48,157 nucleotides of DNA, from IMG/VR virus record IMGVR_UViG_3300027754_000147, positions 1 to 48,157 of that record. One strand, 5' to 3'. Position 1 is the first letter of the stretch; each line of letters opens with the position of its first letter. This document shows positions 40,844 through 48,157 of this stretch, piece after piece. The position numbers were made by a program, and so were the translations under genes. Below the pieces are notes generated by a model that saw only the letters and a list, made by a program, of their open reading frames with translations, was not told where the DNA came from and did not search any database. The DNA comes from a virus.

Positions 40844-42898
40844 TTATTGTATTAGCTGTAAGCTTTTGTATAATTGATTTGATAGAATGTTTGAAATCAC
40901 ACCATTTTCTTTCGACCAGTCATTGTATGAAGATGTATTAAAACTAAGTGTGTTATTTTGATCTGTAAAATTTATAACACTATCATATATAGTGCCCTCT
41001 GCGCCTGTTATATATTTATAAAAAGTATAATACTCATTGAGTCTTCTACCGCTCGCTGTTGGATCTACTACAAGTCCCCATCCCCAGGTATTATTATATG
41101 CACTTATAACATAAGTTTTAGACATCACTCCAACAGCACTAACGGGTTGATAGGTGTTTAGTCGTTTATATGTGTTACTATATTTTTCATAAGCAACAAT
41201 ATCCTGTCCTGCAGTAATCTTATCATAAATTGATAGTTCAGCTCCTAAATTAAAGCCATATATATTACTATTAACATATCCATAATTATTAAAGTTCTCT
41301 GCATACTGATTTTGTGAACCATAAAGTCTACTTTTGTTTATAGATAGTATATCTATAAGTCTAGTTAACTCAGCTGGATAGTTATAGTTAGAGGAATTAT
41401 ATCGCTGATAATCAATATTATATTCTTGAAGAATTGATATTAAATTACTAATATTAGCGTAATCTAATACACTATTATTAGATATAAAGTTAGTAATCTT
41501 TTCATACGTAACTTTACCTAAACTAGATTGATCTGAGGAGATAGTTCCAACAGCATAGTCTAAAAACTTATTGTATAGATTATAATTATCATTAAATAAG
41601 GGTTGAATAGATATCTCTCTAAATTTCTGACCCATATCTATATCCTCTCCATGTTTCGCAATAGTATAAACTCCGCCAGATGGATATATGGTAAATGTGC
41701 TTGATCTACCTGTTAAGGCACTCCCATTAATAGTAGTTCGCGCTGATAAAAATAAATTAGCTGTAGTCTGGGTTGTGTTATATTTAAACGTACCTTTTAA
41801 TACGCCACTTAAATTAAAATTAGATGAATATAAAAACTGAGCCGAAAATATACTCGCACCATTCGTTAGTACAACCGTTGTATTAGAGCTATTAAGAGAT
41901 AGACTATTTTTTATAGTGTAGTTTTCTGTATCTTTTACTTTTATAACAAAACTAATAAGAGAATTACTAAATTTTATAGGATTAATATCAAAAGACGTAC
42001 TTGTATTACCTTCCGCATCTACGCCATTAGAAGTAATAGATAAATGATTGTAATCCAGATTTTTAACTACTTTTGCAGTTACAGAAGCTGTTGCTGTATT
42101 TGTATATGGTAAAAGTTCACTAGGCGAATAACCAAAACAAAGTTTAACAGAACTTAATGGCATATCACTTTTAAAGTATACTAAAGCATCGCCTGATGTA
42201 CCGTATAAAAATGAATCTTCATCTGTTTCTAAACAATTTATAATTACTTTACCTGCTAACTTACAATATAATTTTTCTGACGTTGTCTTAAATGAAGTTA
42301 TCTCAACAAACTCTGTTAAATTTTTTAACCCTGTCTCTAATGTATAGAATGATGAGTATGGATATAAATGATTATAATAAGTATTGTCAATATTAGTATC
42401 AAAATAGTTATCTGTAGCACCGTCTGCAAAAGGTATTATATCTAGATTATTTAAAGTATTATATGATTGATAAGAAGTAGATCTTATAACTTTAACTGGA
42501 TTAGTAATTTTACCTGCTGTTAATATCAAATTACTACTCGTAGATAATGTTATATTATTTGTAAGATAATTGTATACCGTAACATGCTGAGAAAAGGAAT
42601 CTATATAAGATTCACCTACTCTATCATATAAATAGCATGTTACTTTATACTCTCCAGGTAGTAAGTAAGCGTGTCGACCAGTTACAGACTCTGATATTGT
42701 ACCATCACCATAATCCCACACTATACGCTTACTTGAAAATACATCATCAATACCCTGTAATCTCGGTACAAAGACAAACTCTGCAAATGGCAAAGCGTAA
42801 CTTGATAAGGCTAAATTACCTGTGTAGTTATATGTATAAAAATACGAGTACGTTGTATTTATAATTCCATAATCTTGATATATAGAGGTACTCGCCAT
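40844..42898 (-). CDS. Baseplate-region protein with PKD domain
   Basis: A 684-residue protein. Residues about 45-115 form a PKD fold: RIVWDYGDGT, then HAYLLPGEYKVTCYLYD and a final HVTVYNYL. The WDYGDGT and L-P-G-x-Y-x-V motifs are diagnostic. PKD domains mediate protein or glycan contacts in surface proteins. The remainder is beta-rich without known motif. Late promoter TATAAATA lies 7 nt upstream. It follows gp6 in transcription order. Confidence 0.72.
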   Translation of the reverse strand: MASTSIYQDYGIINTTYSYFYTYNYTGNLALSSYALPFAEFVFVPRLQGIDDVFSSKRIVWDYGDGTISESVTGRHAYLLPGEYKVTCYLYDRVGESYIDSFSQHVTVYNYLTNNITLSTSSNLILTAGKITNPVKVIRSTSYQSYNTLNNLDIIPFADGATDNYFDTNIDNTYYNHLYPYSSFYTLETGLKNLTEFVEITSFKTTSEKLYCKLAGKVIINCLETDEDSFLYGTSGDALVYFKSDMPLSSVKLCFGYSPSELLPYTNTATASVTAKVVKNLDYNHLSITSNGVDAEGNTSTSFDINPIKFSNSLISFVIKVKDTENYTIKNSLSLNSSNTTVVLTNGASIFSAQFLYSSNFNLSGVLKGTFKYNTTQTTANLFLSARTTINGSALTGRSSTFTIYPSGGVYTIAKHGEDIDMGQKFREISIQPLFNDNYNLYNKFLDYAVGTISSDQSSLGKVTYEKITNFISNNSVLDYANISNLISILQEYNIDYQRYNSSNYNYPAELTRLIDILSINKSRLYGSQNQYAENFNNYGYVNSNIYGFNLGAELSIYDKITAGQDIVAYEKYSNTYKRLNTYQPVSAVGVMSKTYVISAYNNTWGWGLVVDPTASGRRLNEYYTFYKYITGAEGTIYDSVINFTDQNNTLSFNTSSYNDWSKENGVISNILSNQLYKSLQLIQ

Positions 42899-42905
42899 TT
42901 ATTTA

Positions 42906-42913
42906 TATTTATA
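42906..42913 (-). promoter_or_regulatory. T4-type late promoter TATAAATA
   Basis: Minus-strand TATAAATA, then TATAAAT, then the ATG of the PKD gene: a 7-nt gap. A second overlapping TATAAAT is present immediately downstream. Confidence 0.75.
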
Positions 42914-42926
42914 GTCGGATGAGGTA

Positions 42927-44747
42927 TTAGCCGTTCTCAATAATTATATTATTAACTATATCAGACACTTTATAAAAATATGCATATTGAAAGTCTTCTA
43001 ATTTATAGTCCTTTGATGTTATCATTATATCATTATACTGATATAATGGGTTCCAAACAATAAAACTTAGTAACGGTGTTTCATAGGTCACACCTGCAAC
43101 AACACGTCTTGTACCTACTCTTTTTACACCGTAGATATTTAAAATATTGTTTTGTATTTCACTTACATTAACTGTCGAGCCTAATAATATTTTATTAAAA
43201 GCAGATTTAAAAATACCCTGTATATTAGATTTTAAATTAGATACATTAACAACATTATCACGGTCTTTATATATAACTAATTTTGTTTCTGCTAATACTT
43301 CAGTTAATACAGTTTCACTATTAGATGCAACACCTAAAGCAAATGCTTTAAAAATCGGATCTGCAAATACTATATTGTGAGTAATGTCCTTAATATTATT
43401 ACACTCACTAAGAATTAATTGTTTTTGCGTAGGATTTGTATAGTTTGGAATTTGTTCGTTAATAATTGAATTCTTAGGTACAGAAAATAAGTTTACATTA
43501 TTAAATGAAGTCGAATTTGCATATCTTACTTGGTTGAATAGTACTCTACTATCTTCGTTAGGTCTATTGAGACCTATATCATAGTAATATTTTAATACTT
43601 TATTTGTATAAATATCATTTGATATTGCTTTTACAGATTGAATAAATCCATTAAACTTTTTAGTTATGAAATTCTCATAGTCTACACTTGTAACTAATCT
43701 ATTTTGTAGGGAAAATAATTTTGGCGCGTTATTTTTAATTTCTTCCGCCGTTTCAGCGCTAGATACGGCTATAGATTCATTTAAGTTATTAGCTGTTATA
43801 TATGATGTATTTAAAGAGCTTATAAAATTATTATCCGCACTATATATATTTGAACTTATTTCACTAAATGTAGGTGTATTATAGATGATAAAGTTGCTAC
43901 CGTTTAAACCATTAGCAGAAACATATCCTATGGTATCATCAGATTTAATATAAAATATTTGAACTTTATCATCAACTTGAAGTTGTTTACCATTTAAACC
44001 ATTACCAAATTTAAATTCATAATTACCATTCTCATTATAACGTTTTTCAAACTTTAAACTTCCAGCTGACTCCAAGAATAAAGAAGATGTTTCCGTCCAT
44101 TCCTGCCAAGTGTCCGTATTCCGACTTTTAACAAATATAGTAAAAGTATTATCTGCAATAAATTTATTATCTGTATTAGTTTTAATATCAGTATTCCTAT
44201 TAATTATTTTAATAACTTCAAAAGGTTCTCCAATAGATGTATAAACTGGATGCTCTATAATATTTCCTTGATAAAGCATACTATTACTAATAGATAATCC
44301 TTCATTACTTGCAGTTGTTTTCTCAAATGATATGTCTTTAAGTGTCGTGTAGCTAACACCGTCTTTAGACAAATATGAAAACCGCTTAATGCTATATTGA
44401 CCTGGTCCTAATGAAGATGATCCAGTCAAATCTATATTAACGAGCGAGGTTTGTTTACCGGTGGGCTTATAGCCAATATTGGATACTAGTTTATTTATAT
44501 TTTCATATAATTCTGCTGTTGTAAATGTAGATTCTGATGCAGTTGTATTCAAATAAAATAATAATACATGATACATGTACGCTACTATATCTATAAAAGA
44601 ATTTATATTTGAACCTTCAAAATTTTGATCTCTAAAAACTTCAGATTCATTTAATTTATTTATAATTAAAGCCTTTAACGTTGTTGCGTCAAAAGTCGCA
44701 TACGCTTCTTGAGGTAAGTTATACTCAGTAAAATTTTTAACACTCAT
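42927..44747 (-). CDS. 6: Baseplate wedge protein gp6-like
   Basis: A 606-residue protein (T4 gp6 has 660). The N-terminus shows the gp6/baseplate-J signature: FDATTLKALIINKL, NFEGSNINSFIDIVAYM, FYLNTTASESTFTTAELYEN, then NIGYKPTGKQTSLV. gp6 links wedges around the baseplate hub. Immediately downstream of gp25 in transcription, three bases apart, which is the usual relation of the two proteins in many contractile systems. Likely transcribed from TTTAAATAATT, a late-type box, before the ATG. Confidence 0.9.
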   Translation of the reverse strand: MSVKNFTEYNLPQEAYATFDATTLKALIINKLNESEVFRDQNFEGSNINSFIDIVAYMYHVLLFYLNTTASESTFTTAELYENINKLVSNIGYKPTGKQTSLVNIDLTGSSSLGPGQYSIKRFSYLSKDGVSYTTLKDISFEKTTASNEGLSISNSMLYQGNIIEHPVYTSIGEPFEVIKIINRNTDIKTNTDNKFIADNTFTIFVKSRNTDTWQEWTETSSLFLESAGSLKFEKRYNENGNYEFKFGNGLNGKQLQVDDKVQIFYIKSDDTIGYVSANGLNGSNFIIYNTPTFSEISSNIYSADNNFISSLNTSYITANNLNESIAVSSAETAEEIKNNAPKLFSLQNRLVTSVDYENFITKKFNGFIQSVKAISNDIYTNKVLKYYYDIGLNRPNEDSRVLFNQVRYANSTSFNNVNLFSVPKNSIINEQIPNYTNPTQKQLILSECNNIKDITHNIVFADPIFKAFALGVASNSETVLTEVLAETKLVIYKDRDNVVNVSNLKSNIQGIFKSAFNKILLGSTVNVSEIQNNILNIYGVKRVGTRRVVAGVTYETPLLSFIVWNPLYQYNDIMITSKDYKLEDFQYAYFYKVSDIVNNIIIENG

Positions 44748-44749
44748 AA

Positions 44750-45238
44750 TTATTTAAATATATATCCTCCATTATTTAAGGCTGTTTTTAAAGATACCCC
44801 ATAAACGTTTAAGGAGGGTACAGATAGATTTATATCAATATCATATTCCATTTCATCTATTAAAGCTACAACATTAATATACTCTATTACTACTCTTGGT
44901 TCTTGTGCTGGTAAACCAAATAAGATTTTTTGAGCTAAAAAATATGCCTTTACTTCTGATACTGTTTCAAATAAATAATCACGTAAATCGAGACCAAAAG
45001 TTGGATTTAAAAGCTTTTCACCAGGTGATGTGGTAAGTATATTTTTTAAAGCTGTAATAACTGCATTAACATCATATATTGCTTCTAAATCTTTTACACT
45101 ACTTGATCGTAGTAGCTCACCTCCTTTTGCACCGTATGATGTTTTTAAGTCAAACCGAATATCTTTATATAAGTATCCTGCTTTACGCGCTGTTTCTACT
45201 GCTGTTGTTGGTTTAACTATATCTAATCTTATAGCCAT
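44750..45238 (-). CDS. 25: Baseplate wedge protein gp25-like
   Basis: A 162-residue protein with GEKLLNPTFGLDLRDYLFE (73-91) and EPRV (113-116), the conserved features of the gp25-like family (T4 gp25 has 132). gp25 sits in the core wedge bundle and helps begin sheath assembly. An N-terminal extension of about 30 residues is present. The upstream sequence GTTGTTATTAAATAATTATAAATG is a late-like box. It is the first gene of the minus-strand structural block. Confidence 0.9.
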   Translation of the reverse strand: MAIRLDIVKPTTAVETARKAGYLYKDIRFDLKTSYGAKGGELLRSSSVKDLEAIYDVNAVITALKNILTTSPGEKLLNPTFGLDLRDYLFETVSEVKAYFLAQKILFGLPAQEPRVVIEYINVVALIDEMEYDIDINLSVPSLNVYGVSLKTALNNGGYIFK

Positions 45239-45306
45239 TTATAATTATTTAATAACAACATCAGGCATACTATATAAATTAATTGTTAGTTTTAAACGAA
45301 CTAAGA

Positions 45307-45312
45307 TATAAT
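45307..45312 (+). promoter_or_regulatory. TATAAT element 6 nt before ATG
   Basis: TATAAT, then TAAATT, then the ATG at 45319. The same leaderless geometry as at other early-type genes. Confidence 0.5.
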
Positions 45313-45318
45313 TAAATT

Positions 45319-45609
45319 ATGAAAATTCCGGTTACCTATATTGAAAAGAAAGATATTACTGTTGAAGTCACTCCTATCTCACTTGTAAAGTATCTTGATG
45401 AGTATATAACTAACTCATTTAATATGACTATTGGAGCATTTATAACGAATGTTAATTCTATTCCTTGTTGGGTAAGAGGTGTCTATAGTTCGCATGGTCA
45501 TGATGAATTTGTTCAAACTGCAACAGCAGAAGAAATTAAAATTATGGAAGCTCTAAATATCGTTAGAAGCTATGTACGGAGTAAGCGTATATTACCAGTT
45601 AGCGCATGA
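45319..45609 (+). CDS. Hypothetical protein
   Basis: A 96-residue protein. Beta-rich N-terminus (IPVTYIEKKDITVEVTPISL) followed by helical segments (KYLDEYITNSF, EEIKIMEALNIVRSYV). No motif recognised. Transcribed against the flanking late genes from its own early-type TATAAT. Overlaps the basic late protein's 3' end by 18 bases. Confidence 0.65.
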   Translation: MKIPVTYIEKKDITVEVTPISLVKYLDEYITNSFNMTIGAFITNVNSIPCWVRGVYSSHGHDEFVQTATAEEIKIMEALNIVRSYVRSKRILPVSA

Positions 45610-45864
45610 TAATGCTTTAGCAGTACCTGGTTTAGCAGAAGAACACTTATGTCTAGCCCTGAAAGCCTTGCGCTTTTTAGGGTTAGATTTTTTTATTCTT
45701 AAATTTGGGTCACCGTAATGTACACGTTTAAGCTTACCGTCTACTCTAACACATCTCATATATTTTTTATCAGATCTAGTAGATGATTGTTGCTTTGTAA
45801 CTTTTGTACAGCGCGATCCTGCTTTTTCTAGTAAAATCTCTGCTACTAGTTTATTAAATTCCAT
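45592..45864 (-). CDS. Small basic late protein (GDPNLRIKKSNPKKR family)
   Basis: Ninety residues. A conserved-looking basic core, RVHYGDPNLRIKKSNPKKRK then AFRARHKC, which I recall from small or composite phage virion proteins. Four cysteines (CTKV, MRCV, HKCS, LSCA) could bind a metal. The N-terminus MEFNKLVAEILLEKAG again resembles a capsid-targeting helix. It may be a DNA-binding internal head protein. Upstream box TAATAAATAATTAT is a late promoter variant. Confidence 0.7.
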   Translation of the reverse strand: MEFNKLVAEILLEKAGSRCTKVTKQQSSTRSDKKYMRCVRVDGKLKRVHYGDPNLRIKKSNPKKRKAFRARHKCSSAKPGTAKALSCANW

Positions 45865-45883
45865 ATAATTATTTATTATATGG

Positions 45884-45891
45884 CATAAATA
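45884..45891 (+). promoter_or_regulatory. Late promoter variant CATAAATA
   Basis: CATAAATA ends 5 nt before the ATG at 45897. It is divergent from the late box of the 45864 gene. One base differs from TATAAATA. Confidence 0.6.
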
Positions 45892-45896
45892 AAGTT

Positions 45897-46481
45897 ATGG
45901 GGAAAAAATATTTAACTTTAGTTGAGACGTACTTATCTAGATTTGAGAGAGGAGGGTTTCTTGTTGGTGATGTGTTTAAGTTTAACGATAACTTTAAGTC
46001 ATCTGAAGGTTATAAAAAGCTTGGCTATAATAGTCAAGAGCTTATAGATCAAATGATAGAAACTGGTCTACATGTCAGAGTGGTCGGAATAAAAGACACC
46101 ACTTCTCCTAGATTTCCCGGCAATCCTCAAACCTCCTCTGCTGATGTATCTTTAACACTCGCTGTTGATAATGGTGGAGGCCGTTATTCTCATTACGTTA
46201 ATATTTCTCCAGAGTTAGGTACTCCTGTTTCTTACTACCCTAATTTACCTCCCATTCCTGACGCTATGCGGCGCCCTAATGATGTTAATGTTAAACCTAA
46301 AGAACTTGAAAAGCAAGACCATATCTCAAATAAAACAGATAAAGGTAATGGTAAACTTAGTGATACAAATATTAGTCTCGCTATGTCTAACACAGACATT
46401 AAATCTAGTTCAACTTCTGCAGATCCGGCTGTAAGTGCAAATAACCACGAATACTTAAAAGGTTTACAAGATTATAAATAA
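45897..46481 (+). CDS. Hypothetical late protein
   Basis: A 194-residue protein. N-terminus MGKKYLTLVETYLSRFERGG is an amphipathic helix, then VGDVFKFNDNFK and a beta-rich centre (SADVSLTLAVDNGGGRYSHY), followed by a Ser/Thr/Asn/Lys-rich tail. Late promoter 5 nt upstream. It could be a virion or prohead protein. No family is recognised. Confidence 0.65.
   Translation: MGKKYLTLVETYLSRFERGGFLVGDVFKFNDNFKSSEGYKKLGYNSQELIDQMIETGLHVRVVGIKDTTSPRFPGNPQTSSADVSLTLAVDNGGGRYSHYVNISPELGTPVSYYPNLPPIPDAMRRPNDVNVKPKELEKQDHISNKTDKGNGKLSDTNISLAMSNTDIKSSSTSADPAVSANNHEYLKGLQDYK
46473..46480 (+). promoter_or_regulatory. T4-type late promoter TATAAATA
   Basis: Exact TATAAATA inside the end of the previous gene, 9 nt before the ATG at 46490. 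Confidence 0.7.
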
Positions 46482-46489
46482 ATAATAAT

Positions 46490-46945
46490 ATGATTAATCA
46501 TAAACTAGATGAACAAAAATTAATAGGAGCTTACGATCAAATCCTTGAAGAGGGATTGTTCGATAGATTAAAAGCAAGAGGATCTCAAGCCATGGGTGCC
46601 GTACAAGGTGCCGGACAACAACTTAAAGGTAAATTAAAACAAAAAGCAGGTAGTGCAATTACTGGTGCTGCTACTGGCGTCGCACGAGGTCTTGGCATTG
46701 ACCCTACTGCAGCAACAGGACCTGGTACATTAGCAGCAAAAGGTGCTGAGATGTCAGCCGCAGGACAAGAAGATATTGCTCAAGGAGCAACAAAAGGTAA
46801 CGACGCAAAATATGAATCTTATATTAAGAATTCAGCTAAAACGATTGTTAATGATTTAAAAAAACTTGGTATGCCAGTATATGATGAATTCGAGTTAGAA
46901 ACAGCTATTATTAATGCTGTACAATCAAATTTAAAACATTCATAG
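46490..46945 (+). CDS. Small late protein with Gly/Ala-rich core
   Basis: A 151-residue protein. The N-terminal helical segment (KLDEQKLIGAYDQILEEGL) is followed by FDRLKARGSQAMGAVQ and a Gly/Ala/Lys-rich region (about 30-95), then a charged C-terminal helical part. Such a composition is seen in internal head or membrane-active phage proteins. Late promoter upstream and terminator downstream. Function unknown. Confidence 0.65.
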   Translation: MINHKLDEQKLIGAYDQILEEGLFDRLKARGSQAMGAVQGAGQQLKGKLKQKAGSAITGAATGVARGLGIDPTAATGPGTLAAKGAEMSAAGQEDIAQGATKGNDAKYESYIKNSAKTIVNDLKKLGMPVYDEFELETAIINAVQSNLKHS

Positions 46946-46964
46946 TTAGTATTTTAAATTTTTT

Positions 46965-46996
46965 AAACCTCGTAATGATATATCATTACGAGGTTT
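46965..46996. terminator. Strong hairpin, probable terminator
   Basis: A perfect 32-nt palindrome with arms around AACCTCGTAATGATA at 46966-46980 and its complement at 46981-46995, with one added A:T pair. Short T runs flank both sides (TTTT at the right, AAATTTTTTAAA at the left), so it could work in either direction. Confidence 0.85.
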
Positions 46997-47030
46997 TGTC
47001 TATATTAGTTTCGAATATTAAATAATTATA

Positions 47031-47459
47031 ATGTATCAATATAAATGTACAATCTTAGAGGTAATTGATGGTGATACTGTAAAGGTTGATATTGATGCTG
47101 GTTTTAATATATGTATTAAAAATCTTAATATAAGACTCTTAGGTATTGATACTCCTGAGAGTAAAACAACTGATTTAATAGAAAAAGTCTTTGGTTTAGC
47201 TAGTAAATCAGTTGTGCAGCAACTCCTACCTGTCGGTAGCACTCAAATTGTTAAAACAACAATTGATGATAAGTATGGTAGGTTATTAGGTGATTTTTTA
47301 ATAGATGGTAAGTCACTATGTCAGTTATTAGTAACTGATGGATACGCTGTAGAGTATCACGGTCAAAATAAAACTGATATAGCTAGCTTACATTTATTAA
47401 ATAGAGAGAGACTAATTAAAGAAAATAAAGTACATCTACCTAGCACAGCTCCAAAGTAA
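47031..47459 (+). CDS. Staphylococcal-nuclease (thermonuclease) homologue
   Basis: A 142-residue protein. SNase motifs: VIDGDTVKVD near the N-terminus, IRLLGIDTPESK containing the catalytic Arg and Glu, and TIDDKYGRLLG with the second Arg. These are the calcium-dependent nuclease residues. No signal peptide, so a cytosolic role, perhaps degrading host or foreign DNA or RNA. A late-like TTAAATAATTATA box precedes it. Its 3' end overlaps the convergent gp44 end by 20 bases. Confidence 0.88.
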   Translation: MYQYKCTILEVIDGDTVKVDIDAGFNICIKNLNIRLLGIDTPESKTTDLIEKVFGLASKSVVQQLLPVGSTQIVKTTIDDKYGRLLGDFLIDGKSLCQLLVTDGYAVEYHGQNKTDIASLHLLNRERLIKENKVHLPSTAPK

Positions 47460-48157
47460 TAAAACAAGCAAAACAGTTAATTTCCTTATCAGTTACAAAC
47501 GAGCTCTTATACAAATGATCTGCAATAATTGATATCATCTTCTTCTTTCTTAGATCGTCAATATTTTGAGCATAGATATGCTCTAACAATTCTACAAGAA
47601 GATTATCATAATCACTATTAAATCTACTCTCATTTTCAATGAGATATTTACGCAAAGTAATAACGTCTTTATTCGTAATATGATTATAGATATTTTTTAG
47701 CAGCTCACTATCTACATGTATGTTTTCTATACAGAGCTCTTTGTCTACGCAGTTCTTTTGAAGTTCATTGATAGTCTTCCTAATATCAGGAAAATTGACT
47801 TTGACGAGCTCTATGAACTTCTTTTTCTGTTCTTCGCTAACAGTAATATCTTCACTTTTAAGTATAGAATAGCACCTACGTACAGCAGCTTCGATTACTG
47901 GCTTAATCTCAATCGATTGACATCTTGACTGAAGAGCTGGGATAATTTTATGCTTATAATTACCTGTTAAGATAAACCGAGTAGTCTTGGAATATGACTC
48001 CATAGTATTACGTAATGCAGCTTGCGCCGGTCCGGTCAAACCATCACAGTTTCCAGTTAATATCTGACTTTTACCTACAAAAAAATTGTTTGTCTTATTA
48101 ACACCGATATCATAAACTACGACAGACTCACTTAATTTTTTTATTGTTTTAATTTTT
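47440..48157 (-). CDS. 44: Clamp-loader ATPase large subunit (gp44-like), C-terminal part with intein; 5' partial
   Basis: The frame is open to the window edge on the minus strand. An alternate TTG start at 48039 is only an ORF artefact. The host part starts CDGLTGPAQAALRNTMES and continues FILTGNYKHKIIPALQSRCQ, which is the RFC/gp44 segment after Walker B with the SRC motif (sensor and arginine-finger region). The C-terminal helical part suits the gp44 collar domain. Upstream lies an intein C-terminus (48049-48157). gp44 loads the clamp together with gp62, which is not in the window. Strand differs from the other replication genes. Confidence 0.88.
   Translation of the reverse strand, partial: KIKTIKKLSESVVVYDIGVNKTNNFFVGKSQILTGNCDGLTGPAQAALRNTMESYSKTTRFILTGNYKHKIIPALQSRCQSIEIKPVIEAAVRRCYSILKSEDITVSEEQKKKFIELVKVNFPDIRKTINELQKNCVDKELCIENIHVDSELLKNIYNHITNKDVITLRKYLIENESRFNSDYDNLLVELLEHIYAQNIDDLRKKKMISIIADHLYKSSFVTDKEINCFACFITLELC
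48049..48157 (-). other. Intein C-terminal part in gp44, cut by window edge
   Basis: Thirty-six visible residues: SVVVYDIGVNKTNNFFVG (block F) and KSQILTGN (block G), followed by Cys+1. The penultimate residue is Gly, not His. The insertion is just before the D-G-L-T after the Walker B acidic pair, giving DE-CDGLT if the missing extein ends in DE. Whether the intein is contiguous or split cannot be told here. Confidence 0.85.

Noticed and set aside
1-48157. tRNA genes, rRNA, integrase or attachment sites
   Set aside because: Reading through intergenic regions, all short, I saw no cloverleaf-like sequence, CCA-ended structure or recombinase motif.

Overview
The window is about 48 kb of AT-rich DNA (roughly 30% GC by eye) from a T4-like tailed phage (myovirus). 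The evidence is a set of recognisable T4-type genes: B-family DNA polymerase (gp43), UvsX, gp41 helicase, gp32, gp45 clamp, gp44 clamp-loader ATPase, RNase H, gp61 primase, and baseplate gp6 and gp25. T4-type late promoters (TATAAATA) also occur. No tRNA, rRNA, CRISPR array or integrase was seen. Both window edges cut genes: gp43 on the left and gp44 on the right. The host is not identifiable. The near absence of Shine-Dalgarno sequences and the placement of promoters right at start codons are notable.

Layout. Bases 1-21719 are mostly plus-strand replication, recombination and nucleotide genes: polymerase, an Sm-like hypothetical, a metallophosphoesterase, uvsX, queC, a class-II glutamine amidotransferase plus glycosyltransferase pair, gp41, a DHH phosphoesterase, a gp59-like protein, gp32, gp45, RNase H, gp61 and a GT8-like glycosyltransferase. 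Two minus-strand genes with late promoters (8650-9630 and 19419-19853) interrupt the block. Bases 21716-45238 are a long minus-strand late block of fibre, spike and baseplate genes. It has lectin-like, tail-collar, beta-propeller, LamG-like, beta-helix and PKD modules, plus one 2-oxoglutarate/Fe(II) oxygenase, and it begins transcriptionally with gp25 and gp6. Bases 45319-48157 hold small late genes, a staphylococcal-nuclease homologue and the gp44 C-terminus.

The main discovery is inteins throughout the replisome. Five insertions lie in four essential replication or recombination genes, four of them in or next to catalytic motifs. (1) Polymerase Exo II carries a contiguous LAGLIDADG intein. 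(2) Polymerase motif C (YSDTD^S) carries a split intein with a free-standing Vsr/EDxHD-type homing endonuclease between the halves. (3) The UvsX Walker A carries an atypically split intein whose N-intein is only 16 residues, with a truncated endonuclease remnant between the halves. (4) gp41 carries a split intein whose halves overlap by 4 nt with no endonuclease. (5) gp44 carries an intein C-terminus next to what should be Walker B, cut by the window edge. Together they look like successive stages of one evolutionary process, gene fracturing by split inteins followed by endonuclease decay.

The replication genes should act as one machine after trans-splicing: polymerase, clamp, clamp loader, helicase, primase, SSB, RNase H and UvsX. 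Other observations include a zinc-ligand-less QueC, a gp32 without visible zinc ligands, a poly-A/C gp32 leader that may be its translational operator, near-leaderless early and late transcripts, and candidate capsid-targeting N-termini on several small late proteins.
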